From the NCBI RefSeq assembly GCF_000382325.1, contig NZ_KB908065.1, positions 1-37,972 on the forward strand: DNA of 37,972 bases. Direction: 5' to 3'. A program made the translations under genes and the position numbers. Numbering within the stretch: position 1 is the stretch's first letter; every line of letters starts with the position of its first letter. Below, in pieces: positions 27,990 through 35,640 of this stretch. The DNA is from Woodsholea maritima DSM 17123. GTDB taxonomy: Bacteria > Pseudomonadota > Alphaproteobacteria > Caulobacterales > Maricaulaceae. A model generated the notes under the pieces. That model was not told the DNA's origin. It searched no databases and worked only from the letters and a program-made list of their open reading frames with translations.

Positions 27990-28886
27990 ATGTCTTATCA
28001 TACGCTAAGTCTTTATTATCTGGCCAATAATGACATTGGCTGGTCGCTGAAGGATTTCTGCGACACTCCGGTCAATGATGTCATTCTGGCCTTTATTGTG
28101 CCCAGCCCCAATGCGCCCAATGATGTCAGCCAGCTGGATTTTGATCCGCAGCTAAAAGCCCAGCTCAGCCCTGAGTTGATTAAAACTGTCCAGCAAGAGG
28201 GTGCGCGCCGCGTGCGCGTAGCGCTCGGCGGAGAGCCCGGTCATTTCCCGCTGCAAACCTGGCAAGCCATCGCGGCTGCGCCCGCGCGCACGGCCGAGCG
28301 TTTGGCCAGCCTGTGTGAGGCCTATGGTCTGGACGGTGTGGATATCGACTTTGAAGAAACCGGCTCGCTCAACCATGGTCAATTTGGTGTGGCGATGCTG
28401 GTCGCGCTGACCCATGCGCTCTATGATCAATTACCTGCCGAGCGGCGCATCATCACCCATGCCCCGCAATGTCCCTATCTCTATAGTGCGGGCTCGCCTG
28501 ATTATAGTGGTTCCTATTTCCGGGTGATGGATCAGGCGGGCAGTGAAATCACGGCCCTCAATATACAGTATTATAACAATGACTGGTTTACCCAGCCGCT
28601 GACCACCCATGTGGCGGGGCTCAATCTGACCCCGCCCTTTGGGTCCAGTTTAATGGGGATCGTGGCGCAATCGTCCATCCCGGCGGCCAAATTGATCGCG
28701 GGCTTTCCAGTCATGGCAGGCGATGCGGGATCGGGCTATCAACCGGTCGCGTCCTTGATCAGCGATGTGATCAATCCGCTGAAGGGCGCCGGCGATTATC
28801 CCTTTGGAGGGATTATGGGCTGGAAAGCCCAAGCGGGCTGCGAAAATTGGTTCACCCCGTTGAGCCTGGCGCTGAGCGCCGGTTAG
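27990..28886 (+). CDS. GH18-type glycoside hydrolase without signal peptide
   Basis: GH18 enzymes include chitinases and endo-beta-N-acetylglucosaminidases. The 298-residue protein begins with a beta-strand-like SYHTLSLYYLANND. It carries the catalytic motif DGVDIDFE at residues 115-122, so the proton donor would be Glu122. ALNIQYYNN downstream resembles the substrate-assisting strand with an Asn/Tyr pair. No signal peptide is visible, so it may be cytoplasmic or exported by a non-Sec route. A preferred substrate cannot be assigned. It is transcribed toward pccA. Confidence 0.82.
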   Translation: MSYHTLSLYYLANNDIGWSLKDFCDTPVNDVILAFIVPSPNAPNDVSQLDFDPQLKAQLSPELIKTVQQEGARRVRVALGGEPGHFPLQTWQAIAAAPARTAERLASLCEAYGLDGVDIDFEETGSLNHGQFGVAMLVALTHALYDQLPAERRIITHAPQCPYLYSAGSPDYSGSYFRVMDQAGSEITALNIQYYNNDWFTQPLTTHVAGLNLTPPFGSSLMGIVAQSSIPAAKLIAGFPVMAGDAGSGYQPVASLISDVINPLKGAGDYPFGGIMGWKAQAGCENWFTPLSLALSAG

Positions 28887-28925
28887 TCGCCCGGTTAGAG
28901 GCTAGATTAGAGCATGATGACCTTT

Positions 28926-28957
28926 GGGGCAGGGATGTGGAAGCATGCCCTTGCCCC
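28926..28957 (+). promoter_or_regulatory. Imperfect hairpin upstream of pccA
   Basis: The arms ggggca-ggg-atg (28926-28937) and cat-g-ccc-t-tgcccc (28944-28957) can pair in three short helices with two single-base bulges and a 6-nt loop. It is about 65 bases before the pccA ATG and has no T-run. It may be an RNA element in the pccA leader or an operator-like palindrome. No ligand or protein can be named. Confidence 0.35.
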
Positions 28958-29022
28958 GGAGGGTAAGAGCGCGCTAAACCGTTCAATCAACATTCCTTCG
29001 TAATCAAGAGCTCCACGGTCCG

Positions 29023-31029
29023 ATGTTCCATAAAATCCTTATCGCCAATCGCGGCGAAATCGCCGTTCGTGTCATTAAGACCTGTCAGCGTTTGGGCATT
29101 CCCACCGTGGCCGTCTATTCCGATGCGGACGCTGACAGCTTGGCGGTAGAGATGGCGGACGAGGCGATCCATATCGGGGGCTCTTTACCCAGCGAATCGT
29201 ATCTCATGATGGACCGGATCATCGCGGCCTGTGTTGCGACCGGTGCGGACGCGGTTCATCCCGGCTTTGGCTTCTTGTCAGAGAATGCCGCCTTCCCCAA
29301 AGCGCTGGCGGAAAAAGGCATCGTCTTTATCGGGCCGAACCCGCATGCGATTGCCGCGATGGGCGATAAGCTGGAATCGAAGAAGCTCGCGGCTGAGGCT
29401 GGGGTGAACACCGTGCCGGGCTATCGCGGGGAAATCGAAGACGCCGATCAGGCCGTCACCGTCGCCAGCGATATTGGCTTTCCCGTGATGATCAAAGCCT
29501 CTGCCGGGGGCGGGGGTAAGGGCATGCGCATTGCGCGCAGTGTCGATGAAGTGCGCGAAGGCTTTCAGGCCGCGCGTAACGAGGCGAAATCCTCCTTCGG
29601 TGATGATCGGATCTTGATCGAGAAATTCGTGGAGAAGCCGCGCCATATCGAGATCCAGGTTCTGGGCGATAAGCATGGCCATGTCGTGTATCTGAACGAG
29701 CGTGAATGCTCGGTGCAGCGCCGCAATCAGAAGGTTTTGGAAGAGGCACCATCGCCCTTCCTGGATGCGAAAACGCGCAAAGCCATGGGCGAGCAAGCGG
29801 TCGCGCTCTCTAAAGCGGTGGATTATGATAGCGCCGGTACGGTGGAATTCATCGTCGATCCGGACAAGAATTTCTACTTTTTGGAAATGAATACCCGCCT
29901 ACAGGTCGAACACCCGGTGACCGAGTTGACGCACGCCATTGACCTGGTTGAGCAGATGATCCGTTCGGCGGCTGGTGAGCCCTTGGCCTTCCAGCAGCGT
30001 GATATCCAGATCCAGGGCTGGGCCGTTGAGGCGCGTCTTTATGCTGAAGATCCCTATCGCGGTTTCCTGCCTTCTATCGGCCGCTTGAAGCGCTATGTGG
30101 AGCCCAAAGAAGGCCCGATGGGGCCAGGCCATCTGCGTATCGATTCGGGTGTGCGTGAAGGCGATGAAATCTCCATGTTCTATGATCCGATGATCGCCAA
30201 GGTGATCGGGCAGGGCGCGACCCGCGAAGCGGCCATTGATGCGCTGGCTAGCGCGCTGGATCGTCTGCATGTCGATGGTTTGCAGGCGAATGCGCCTTTC
30301 CTGTCTGCGGTGCTGGATGAAGAAGACTTCCGCACGGGCCGCATTCACACCGGCTATATCGAAGAGCATTTCCCCGAAGGGTTTAACGGTACGGTGCCGC
30401 GTGAGAATCAATTGCGCTATCTGGTGGCCGCCAGCGCCTTTGCCCAAACGGTGGAGGCCGAGCGCGCCGCCCAGATTGAAGGGCGCTTGATCCCTGCGCG
30501 CGTTACCGGCGAACGTCAATGGGTGGTGATCTTGAATGGTCAGCACTTCCCCGTTGAGGTGTCTCTATTGCCCCATGGCGCAGAGATTTGGATGCCCAAT
30601 CTCTCCAGCGAGCGCGTGATGCTGACTACGGATTGGACGCCGGGCCAGCACCTCTTTGAAGGCAAGCTTGGTGCCGAAGGCTTTGCGGTGCAGATCCACA
30701 ACCGTACCGAAGGCTATAGCGTGCGCCATCGCGGCTATAGCGCGACGGCTTTGGTCTGCACTCAGAAAGTGGCCGCCCTCCATGCGCGCTTGCCGGAAAA
30801 AGAGCCTGTGGACACCGCCAAGCTGGTGCTGTCACCCATGCCGGGCTTAATCGTGGCGGTCAATGTCGCCGTCGGGGATGAAGTAAAGGCAGGCTCACCG
30901 ATTGTTACGGTTGAGGCGATGAAAATGGAAAATGTCCTGCGCGCCGAAGTTGATGGCATTGTCAAAACCGTCGCCTGTAAAGCCGGGGACAGTGTTGCCG
31001 CAGACGAATTGCTCGTTGAATTCGAATAA
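29023..31029 (+). CDS. pccA: Propionyl-CoA carboxylase alpha (biotin) subunit
   Basis: PccA carboxylates its own biotin with ATP and bicarbonate. The 668-residue protein begins KILIANRGEIAVRVI. It has the ATP-grasp glycine-rich loop ASAGGGGKGMR near residues 160-170, the carboxylase signature with FLEMNTRLQVEHPVTE near 286-301, the BT linker domain, and a C-terminal biotinyl domain with EAMKMEN. The biotinyl Lys634 is 35 residues from the end, as expected. The size matches PccA rather than the shorter AccC. A terminator follows 24 bases after the stop. Related acyl-CoA carboxylases such as MccA are the main alternative, but pairing with pccB favours this call. Confidence 0.96.
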   Translation: MFHKILIANRGEIAVRVIKTCQRLGIPTVAVYSDADADSLAVEMADEAIHIGGSLPSESYLMMDRIIAACVATGADAVHPGFGFLSENAAFPKALAEKGIVFIGPNPHAIAAMGDKLESKKLAAEAGVNTVPGYRGEIEDADQAVTVASDIGFPVMIKASAGGGGKGMRIARSVDEVREGFQAARNEAKSSFGDDRILIEKFVEKPRHIEIQVLGDKHGHVVYLNERECSVQRRNQKVLEEAPSPFLDAKTRKAMGEQAVALSKAVDYDSAGTVEFIVDPDKNFYFLEMNTRLQVEHPVTELTHAIDLVEQMIRSAAGEPLAFQQRDIQIQGWAVEARLYAEDPYRGFLPSIGRLKRYVEPKEGPMGPGHLRIDSGVREGDEISMFYDPMIAKVIGQGATREAAIDALASALDRLHVDGLQANAPFLSAVLDEEDFRTGRIHTGYIEEHFPEGFNGTVPRENQLRYLVAASAFAQTVEAERAAQIEGRLIPARVTGERQWVVILNGQHFPVEVSLLPHGAEIWMPNLSSERVMLTTDWTPGQHLFEGKLGAEGFAVQIHNRTEGYSVRHRGYSATALVCTQKVAALHARLPEKEPVDTAKLVLSPMPGLIVAVNVAVGDEVKAGSPIVTVEAMKMENVLRAEVDGIVKTVACKAGDSVAADELLVEFE

Positions 31030-31053
31030 GATAGACAACCCAATCGATAAGTT

Positions 31054-31089
31054 ACGCGCATCAGGTGTCCTGGTGCGCGTTTTTTTTTT
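31054..31089 (+). terminator. Intrinsic terminator after pccA
   Basis: The stem acgcgcatcagg (31054-31065) pairs with cctggtgcgcgt (31069-31080) with one wobble around a TGT loop. It is followed by nine or ten consecutive T. Strong rho-independent terminator. Confidence 0.95.
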
Positions 31090-31189
31090 GGGGGGAATTA
31101 AGCCCACTGCTTTATCTCGGGCCGCGCCTCATTTAATCATACTTTTTGCCATTTTCCGCCTTATTCATCTCATTTATGAGTTGCGTGAC

Positions 31190-31218
31190 TTGGGGATTTA
31201 GCCGGATCTGGTTAAATA
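31190..31218 (+). promoter_or_regulatory. Weak candidate promoter for the DUF805 cluster
   Basis: TTGGGG (31190-31195) and TAAATA (31213-31218) are 17 bases apart and lie 26 bases before the first DUF805 start. The minus 35 box is poor and the region is AT-rich, so chance is a real possibility. Confidence 0.3.
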
Positions 31219-31244
31219 CGTACGTAGTAATTAGGGGGACTGGA

Positions 31245-31673
31245 ATGCTGAATGCGTTTTGGCATAGTCTATCACGTGGATATTTTGATTTTAAAGGGCG
31301 TGCGCGTCGATTAGAGTTTTGGACGTTTTTACTCGTCGACTTATTAATTTATTTCGCCATTATTGGTGCGATGGTGTATTTGTCAATCATTGAACAGGCC
31401 GGTCAATCTGGTCAATCTGTAAATGCAATTAAATCAATTCTTGTGTTGTTATTTTTCATTTACTTTGTTGCTTTTTTTATTCCTCGACTTGCGGTATCTG
31501 TGCGCCGTTTACATGATGTCGGTTTAACGGGATGGTTGATTTTTCTTGGTTTTATTCCGTTTGGAGGATTTGTTTTGCTCATCATTATGTTGCAAGACAG
31601 TCAAATGGACAATAAATATGGCCCCAATCCGAAAGAATTGGCGCATTTGAAAGCTATGAAATTGACAACATGA
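31245..31673 (+). CDS. DUF805-family membrane protein, AT-rich gene
   Basis: This DUF805 protein has 142 residues from the ATG at 31245, behind AGGGGG. The frame is open to 31146, but that part lacks a ribosome binding site. Family signatures are YFDFKGRARRLEFW at residues about 14-27, VRRLHDVGLTGWL near 89-101 and the C-terminal DSQMDNKYGPNPKE. Several hydrophobic segments lie between them. Function is unknown. The codon usage is visibly AT-richer than in the neighbouring pccA and the other DUF805 genes, which suggests a different origin or relaxed selection. It is 41 bases before the next DUF805 gene. Confidence 0.9.
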   Translation: MLNAFWHSLSRGYFDFKGRARRLEFWTFLLVDLLIYFAIIGAMVYLSIIEQAGQSGQSVNAIKSILVLLFFIYFVAFFIPRLAVSVRRLHDVGLTGWLIFLGFIPFGGFVLLIIMLQDSQMDNKYGPNPKELAHLKAMKLTT

Positions 31674-31714
31674 CCGGTTCTTCGCACTGTTAAGCCAAAC
31701 AGTGGGAGGTATCC

Positions 31715-32299
31715 ATGGACTTTCAAAAGCTGCTACTCGATCCCAAGGGGCGCATTGGTCAGAAGAATTACTGGATTGGTGTTGCCATCTTGCTGGGTGG
31801 CAATATCATTTTGGGGGGCATCCCCTTCATTGGTTGGATGATTTGGATTCTTTTGGTTTTTTGTGGTGTTTGCGTATACGGTAAGCGCTTGCATGATGCG
31901 GGGCGTTCGGCCTGGCTGCATGCTATTCCTTGGGCTGTTACGCTTTTGCTGGGTCTGATCGCGGTTATGATCGGTGGCGCGGCGGTCATTAGCATGATTA
32001 TGGCCGGGGATCATTTGTCCGATAAACAGGCGCTTGTCCATGTCGGCGGGGCCATGTTTGGGGCTTTAAGTGTGTCCAGTCTCGGGCTGGTTGTTTGGAT
32101 TGCTTACACGCTTTGGGTGGGTTTATTGCCCAGCCAGGCCGGTGACAACGCCTATGGTCCACAACCTAGCTCTGAAGACGAAGTGTTCTCACCCGTGTCC
32201 CATGCGAGATCAAACGGACAAACCGTGGACGGTGAAGCCGTTGATGTAACTGGCCAATCTTCAACATCTTCGTCTGCAGACCCAAAAACACCTTCATAG
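31715..32299 (+). CDS. DUF805-family membrane protein with polar C-terminal tail
   Basis: The 194-residue protein begins with LLLDPKGRIGQKNYW. It has the family core YGKRLHDAGRSAWLHAIPW near residues 55-73, three or four hydrophobic segments, and the terminal motif DNAYGPQP. A Ser/Thr/Asp-rich tail of about 40 residues follows. GTGGGAGG precedes the ATG. Function is unknown. It is the second of three adjacent DUF805 genes in the same direction. Confidence 0.88.
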   Translation: MDFQKLLLDPKGRIGQKNYWIGVAILLGGNIILGGIPFIGWMIWILLVFCGVCVYGKRLHDAGRSAWLHAIPWAVTLLLGLIAVMIGGAAVISMIMAGDHLSDKQALVHVGGAMFGALSVSSLGLVVWIAYTLWVGLLPSQAGDNAYGPQPSSEDEVFSPVSHARSNGQTVDGEAVDVTGQSSTSSSADPKTPS

Positions 32300-32307
32300 A
32301 CTTAGAC

Positions 32308-32338
32308 TTGACACGTCAATATTGTTTTGGCGTGTCAA
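32308..32338 (+). terminator. Possible weak terminator between DUF805 genes
   Basis: The arms ttgacacgtc (32308-32317) and ggcgtgtcaa (32329-32338) pair over ten positions with one wobble, around an 11-nt AT-rich loop. Only a mixed A/T stretch follows rather than a T-run, so termination is uncertain. Confidence 0.4.
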
Positions 32339-32442
32339 ATTCTTAATGTTATATTGACCCTCATTCTCATCTTTTGCTTGCCATCATGCGCGAATATGCG
32401 TTTACCAAAGCTCTGGGGAGATTAAACAGAAGGGGAAATCTC

Positions 32443-32844
32443 ATGGGTTTCGTTGACGCGGTTAAGTCCGTTCTCTTGCAAAATTACGCCAATTTCCAAG
32501 GCCGTGCCCGGCGTAGCGAATATTGGTTCTTCGCCTTATTCTATTTTCTGGTTTACATGGGTTTGAGTATTCTGGCCGCTGTTTTAGGCAAAGCTGGAGG
32601 CATCATCAGCATCCTGATGGGCCTATTCATGTTGGGTGTGTTGATCCCAAATATCGCTGTGGGCGTTCGTCGCCTTCATGATACCAGCCGTTCGGGTTGG
32701 TGGCTCTTGATCAGCCTGGTTCCGATCATTGGCGCGATCTGGTTGATTGTCCTGCTGGTTCAAGACAGCCATGGTGACAATCAATACGGCCCAAACCCAA
32801 AGGGCGGTGAAGGGTCTGCACCGATTGCGCCTGCCGCTGTTTAA
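32443..32844 (+). CDS. DUF805-family membrane protein, compact form
   Basis: This is the most typical DUF805 member here: 133 residues from the ATG at 32443, with AAGGGG upstream. It shows NFQGRARRSEYWFF near residues 19-32, GVRRLHDTSRSGWWLL near 79-94 and the C-terminal DSHGDNQYGPNPKG, with four hydrophobic segments. An upstream in-frame start at 32374 lacks support. Function is unknown. A bidirectional terminator follows its stop. Confidence 0.92.
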   Translation: MGFVDAVKSVLLQNYANFQGRARRSEYWFFALFYFLVYMGLSILAAVLGKAGGIISILMGLFMLGVLIPNIAVGVRRLHDTSRSGWWLLISLVPIIGAIWLIVLLVQDSHGDNQYGPNPKGGEGSAPIAPAAV

Positions 32845-32861
32845 GCTTTGGGTTAGACCAG

Positions 32862-32892
32862 AAAAAAGCCCCGCGCTGCGGGGCTTTTTTTT
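32862..32892. terminator. Bidirectional intrinsic terminator
   Basis: aaaaaagccccgc (32862-32874) pairs perfectly with gcggggctttttt (32878-32890) around GCT, and the T-run extends to 32892. It separates the DUF805 gene (+) from the TM2 gene (-), whose stop is 18 bases away. Confidence 0.94.
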
Positions 32893-32909
32893 ATGTGTCA
32901 GATCTGATC

Positions 32910-33251
32910 TTAGCCATATTTGGCGGCGAAAGCCTCATCGCTCATGCAGAGATAGATGATGAATTCGATGAAGGCGATCAGGGCGGGGATGAAGGTCCAA
33001 CAAAACACCAGGTAAAGAAGGCCTTGAACGGGGCGACCTAAATAGAATTTGTGAATGCCAATCCCGCCTAAGAAAAACGCTAAGAGTGCGGCGGCGATTT
33101 TACTTTTCTGGCCTACAATGGGTACGATTTGTGCTGCGCCACAGGATGGGCAAGTCGCCGCGCTTTCATGCAGAACTTTGCCGCAGGCTGGGCAATATTT
33201 TTTGTTTCCAACAATATCGGGTGATGCGCTTTGTGTGGTTTCGGTGGTCAT
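32910..33251 (-). CDS. Zinc-ribbon and TM2-domain membrane protein
   Basis: The 113-residue protein has an N-terminal zinc ribbon with CPAC (Cys20, Cys23) and CPSC (Cys34, Cys37). A TM2 domain follows at residues about 50-103, with the signature FFLGGIGIHKFYLGRPVQG and a second hydrophobic helix. TM2 proteins are small two-helix membrane proteins of unclear role. The ATG at 33251 has GGAGGGG upstream. It is convergent with the DUF805 run. Confidence 0.92.
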   Translation of the reverse strand: MTTETTQSASPDIVGNKKYCPACGKVLHESAATCPSCGAAQIVPIVGQKSKIAAALLAFFLGGIGIHKFYLGRPVQGLLYLVFCWTFIPALIAFIEFIIYLCMSDEAFAAKYG

Positions 33252-33427
33252 TGTCCCCTCCCTGAAGCAATATTCTGACCTAATCTCCTCCTTAAGATAC
33301 CGCGTTTGCAGAAGCGTTAACAGGATTTGTTGGTCCTATGCGCACCGTGCCAGCGTCTCAGTGAAAGAATAAATCTCTGCCCTTCCTGACTTACGCCCAC
33401 GCTAAAATTACGATATGAACCCGCCTT

Positions 33428-33952
33428 ATGGCGATTAAATATCTTGCACTTCCTGGTCAACGCGTTAGCCCCGATCAATTCTGGCTGGGTTTGGCGATCA
33501 TTGCGATGCTGGATGGCATTCGGGTCAGTATTTTAGGCGGGGCCAGCGGCTTTATCAGCTTTCTGCCGATCTTGTTCTTACTGTCCATGCTGCATACGAA
33601 TCGGTTGCGCAGCGTGGGCCGATCTGGGGCGTTATTCTTTATCCCTTTGATTGTCGGCTTTTTAGCAAAAACTCTTGGTGCATTAATCGGCATCACCCTG
33701 GCTTTATTCCCTGTGATGATGGCCAAGGTCGAGGAAACAGGCGTGGACATGAATGATGATGCGGCCGTTGCGGGTGTTCTGAGTTCGCATGAGTTTAACG
33801 CGTCCTTTCGCGCCTATATCGAATCGAACCCGCATATGGTGGCTGAGTTGGCTCCCAATGGGTTGTGGCCAGCGATGATTCTCTTCTGGCTGGTGATGTT
33901 TGGCTTTGGGTTCTGGTTTACCCAGATGCGATCGCGCGCAGGGGCTCTTTAA
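33428..33952 (+). CDS. Divergent DUF805-like membrane protein
   Basis: The 174-residue protein is not a clear family hit by eye. It does have the N-terminal layout of its neighbours (LALPGQRVSPDQFWLG) and a core NRLRSVGRSGALFFIP, in which the usual RLHDxGRSGW has become RLRSVGRSGA. The terminal D-N-x-Y-G-P-N-P is missing. About four hydrophobic segments are visible, and a polar segment rich in Asp, Glu and Ala lies at about 100-135. I infer a diverged DUF805 relative with unknown function. Confidence 0.65.
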   Translation: MAIKYLALPGQRVSPDQFWLGLAIIAMLDGIRVSILGGASGFISFLPILFLLSMLHTNRLRSVGRSGALFFIPLIVGFLAKTLGALIGITLALFPVMMAKVEETGVDMNDDAAVAGVLSSHEFNASFRAYIESNPHMVAELAPNGLWPAMILFWLVMFGFGFWFTQMRSRAGAL

Positions 33953-33974
33953 GGTCTCGACAAAGACTGCGCGC

Positions 33975-34691
33975 TTAAAGCGGCGCAGCCTCGTCTTGCG
34001 TGGCACCAAAGACGCTTTCAAAAGCGCGGCGCATCGTGTGATCAACCTCGTCCATCGTGACGGGATGGCCCAAATCCACCAGGCTGGTCACACCATAGCG
34101 GGGATCAGAAATGCCACACGGGGTTATCCCGCCAAAATGACTTAAATCTGGCTCGACATTCAGGGCAATGCCATGAAAAGACACCCATTTGCGTAGGCGA
34201 ATGCCAATTGCGGCGATTTTGTCTTCATGCTCCGGCCCGCCGACCTGGCTGCGATCAACCCACACACCCACACGGTTACAGCGCCGCTCGCCTGTAATAT
34301 TATAGGGCTCTAAAGTACGGATGATCCATTCTTCCAGATTTTTAACGAAGGCGCGTACATCGCGGCCCCGTACGCGCAGGTCCAGCATCACATAGGCCAC
34401 GCGCTGGCCGGGGCCATGATAGGTAAATTCTCCCCCGCGACCTGCTTTAAACACTGGGAATCGGTGGCGATCTTTAAGATCATCCTCCTTCGCGCTGGTG
34501 CCGGCGGTATAGAGGGGGTCATGCTCTAACAACCAAATCAGCTCGCCCGCTTCACCGCGTGCGATGGCTTCGGCGCGCGCTTCCATAGCGGCTAAGGCGT
34601 CAGGGTAGGCGATACGAGCAGCAGATACAGCCCAGCCGGTTGGGGAGTGTGTCATTTTTTCAAAGGCCTTTAACGGGTCAGAAACCGGCAT
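33975..34691 (-). CDS. lipB: Octanoyl-[acyl carrier protein]:protein transferase LipB
   Basis: LipB moves octanoyl groups from ACP to lipoyl domains, the first step of protein lipoylation. The 238-residue protein has [13 protein letters not shown] (84-96), the [22 protein letters not shown] block with catalytic Lys158, and ITPCGI with catalytic Cys192. Length is normal. The ATG at 34691 is used; a second ATG twelve codons later is possible. It is divergent from fliN across 56 bases. Confidence 0.97.
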   Translation of the reverse strand: MPVSDPLKAFEKMTHSPTGWAVSAARIAYPDALAAMEARAEAIARGEAGELIWLLEHDPLYTAGTSAKEDDLKDRHRFPVFKAGRGGEFTYHGPGQRVAYVMLDLRVRGRDVRAFVKNLEEWIIRTLEPYNITGERRCNRVGVWVDRSQVGGPEHEDKIAAIGIRLRKWVSFHGIALNVEPDLSHFGGITPCGISDPRYGVTSLVDLGHPVTMDEVDHTMRRAFESVFGATQDEAAPL

Positions 34692-34747
34692 AGAACATTG
34701 TTACCCTTTAGTGGGAGATCAAGGCCTTTCGGCCGTTAGGGAAATAA

Positions 34748-34990
34748 ATGAGCCAGTTGGGTGCAGTTCCAGTCGAATTATCTGTGGTTTTGGGCCGCTC
34801 GCGCATGCCTATTCAACAGTTTTTGCGCATGGGCCGCGGTGCGGTGATCCCTCTTGATGCTCATGAGCAAGACGAAGTGTGGATTCTTGCCAATAACCAC
34901 CCCATTGCGCGCGGTGAGATTATTATCCAGGGCGACCGGGTTGCGGTTTCAATTACCGAAGCTGCCGATGTCTATGATTTCTACGCCTAA
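34748..34990 (+). CDS. fliN: Minimal FliN-type flagellar motor switch protein
   Basis: FliN forms the base of the flagellar C-ring. The 80-residue product is essentially a single SpoA domain: VPVELSVVLGRSRMPIQQFLRMGRGAVIPL (described in parts), then VWILANNHPIARGEI and GDRVAVSITE. Typical FliN has an extra 30-50 residue N-terminal part, absent here. The ATG at 34748 has TAGGGA upstream, and no earlier in-frame start was noted. No other flagellar gene is in the window, so it could be a scattered fliN or a SpoA protein of a secretion system. Confidence 0.82.
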   Translation: MSQLGAVPVELSVVLGRSRMPIQQFLRMGRGAVIPLDAHEQDEVWILANNHPIARGEIIIQGDRVAVSITEAADVYDFYA

Positions 34991-35082
34991 ACCGGGCGAG
35001 GGGCTTTTAGCGCGCTGAAGGCTCTGTAAAAACTCCTTCACAAATCCCCATAAGCTTGCTACCCACCCGCTTCCCAATTTTC

Positions 35083-35169
35083 GCGGCCGTGGCGGAATTG
35101 GTAGACGCGCAGCGTTGAGGTCGCTGTGGGGTTAAACCCGTGGAAGTTCGAGTCTTCTCGGCCGCACCA
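35083..35169 (+). tRNA. tRNA-Leu, anticodon GAG
   Basis: The acceptor arms gcggccg (35083-35089) and cggccgc (35159-35165) pair fully, followed by the encoded ACCA (35166-35169). The anticodon arm is cagcg, TTGAGGT, cgctg, with GAG at 35117-35119, which reads CUC and CUU leucine codons. A long variable arm (gggg...accc) and the TTCGAGT T-loop complete the class II leucine tRNA of 87 nt. tRNA-Leu upstream of tig is a recurring alphaproteobacterial arrangement. Confidence 0.97.
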
Positions 35170-35201
35170 TTATTTCAAGTTCTCCTTCGCGTCCGCTCAG
35201 T

Positions 35202-35640
35202 CGATCCTCGCTGACGCTGCGGGCGGACGGTCGTCCTTGCGAGCCGTGGCTCGATTATCCCGATCCTCGCTGACGCTGCGGGCGGGCATTCTTGAATGCC
35301 CTACCGGCTATCGCCGACTTGAGGGCTGCGCTTGCGAACCCATGGGGCGAAGTGTGCAATCGCTTATATTGGACGCGTAGGTGTTTTCTTTTGTCATCCC
35401 GGACGAACGTCAGTGAGATCCGGGACCTATGAAGTTTGCCAGTAAAGCGCATAGATCCCCGATCAAGTCGGGGATGACAGGCTTGAGTTTTGCCCTACCG
35501 CCTATCGGCTACTTGAGGGCAGCGTTTACGAACCCATGGGGCGAAGGGATCCCGACCCAAGGCCGCGAACCCTGTCGGCATTTTCGCATTCACGCGGCCC
35601 CGGGCGTGATCCGGGGTCCATGCCTGAAAGGGTGTGGTCG
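35202..35640. repeat. Repeat-filled spacer between tRNA-Leu and tig, part 1
   Basis: No gene is supported. The stretch contains a 25-bp exact direct repeat beginning cgatcctcgctgacg (35202-35226 and 35261-35285), and two copies of a 55-bp element (35298-35352 and 35492-35546) differing at six positions. It also holds palindromes of the families seen elsewhere: tcccgga/tccggga with the loop in inverse orientation (35397-35425), atccccga-TCAAG-tcggggat (35455-35475) and a GC-rich relative near 35595-35620. Confidence 0.8.

Noticed and set aside
35083-35285. Genomic island attachment site at tRNA-Leu
   Set aside because: No duplicated tRNA 3' end, integrase or phage gene is present. The direct repeats belong to a dispersed intergenic family.
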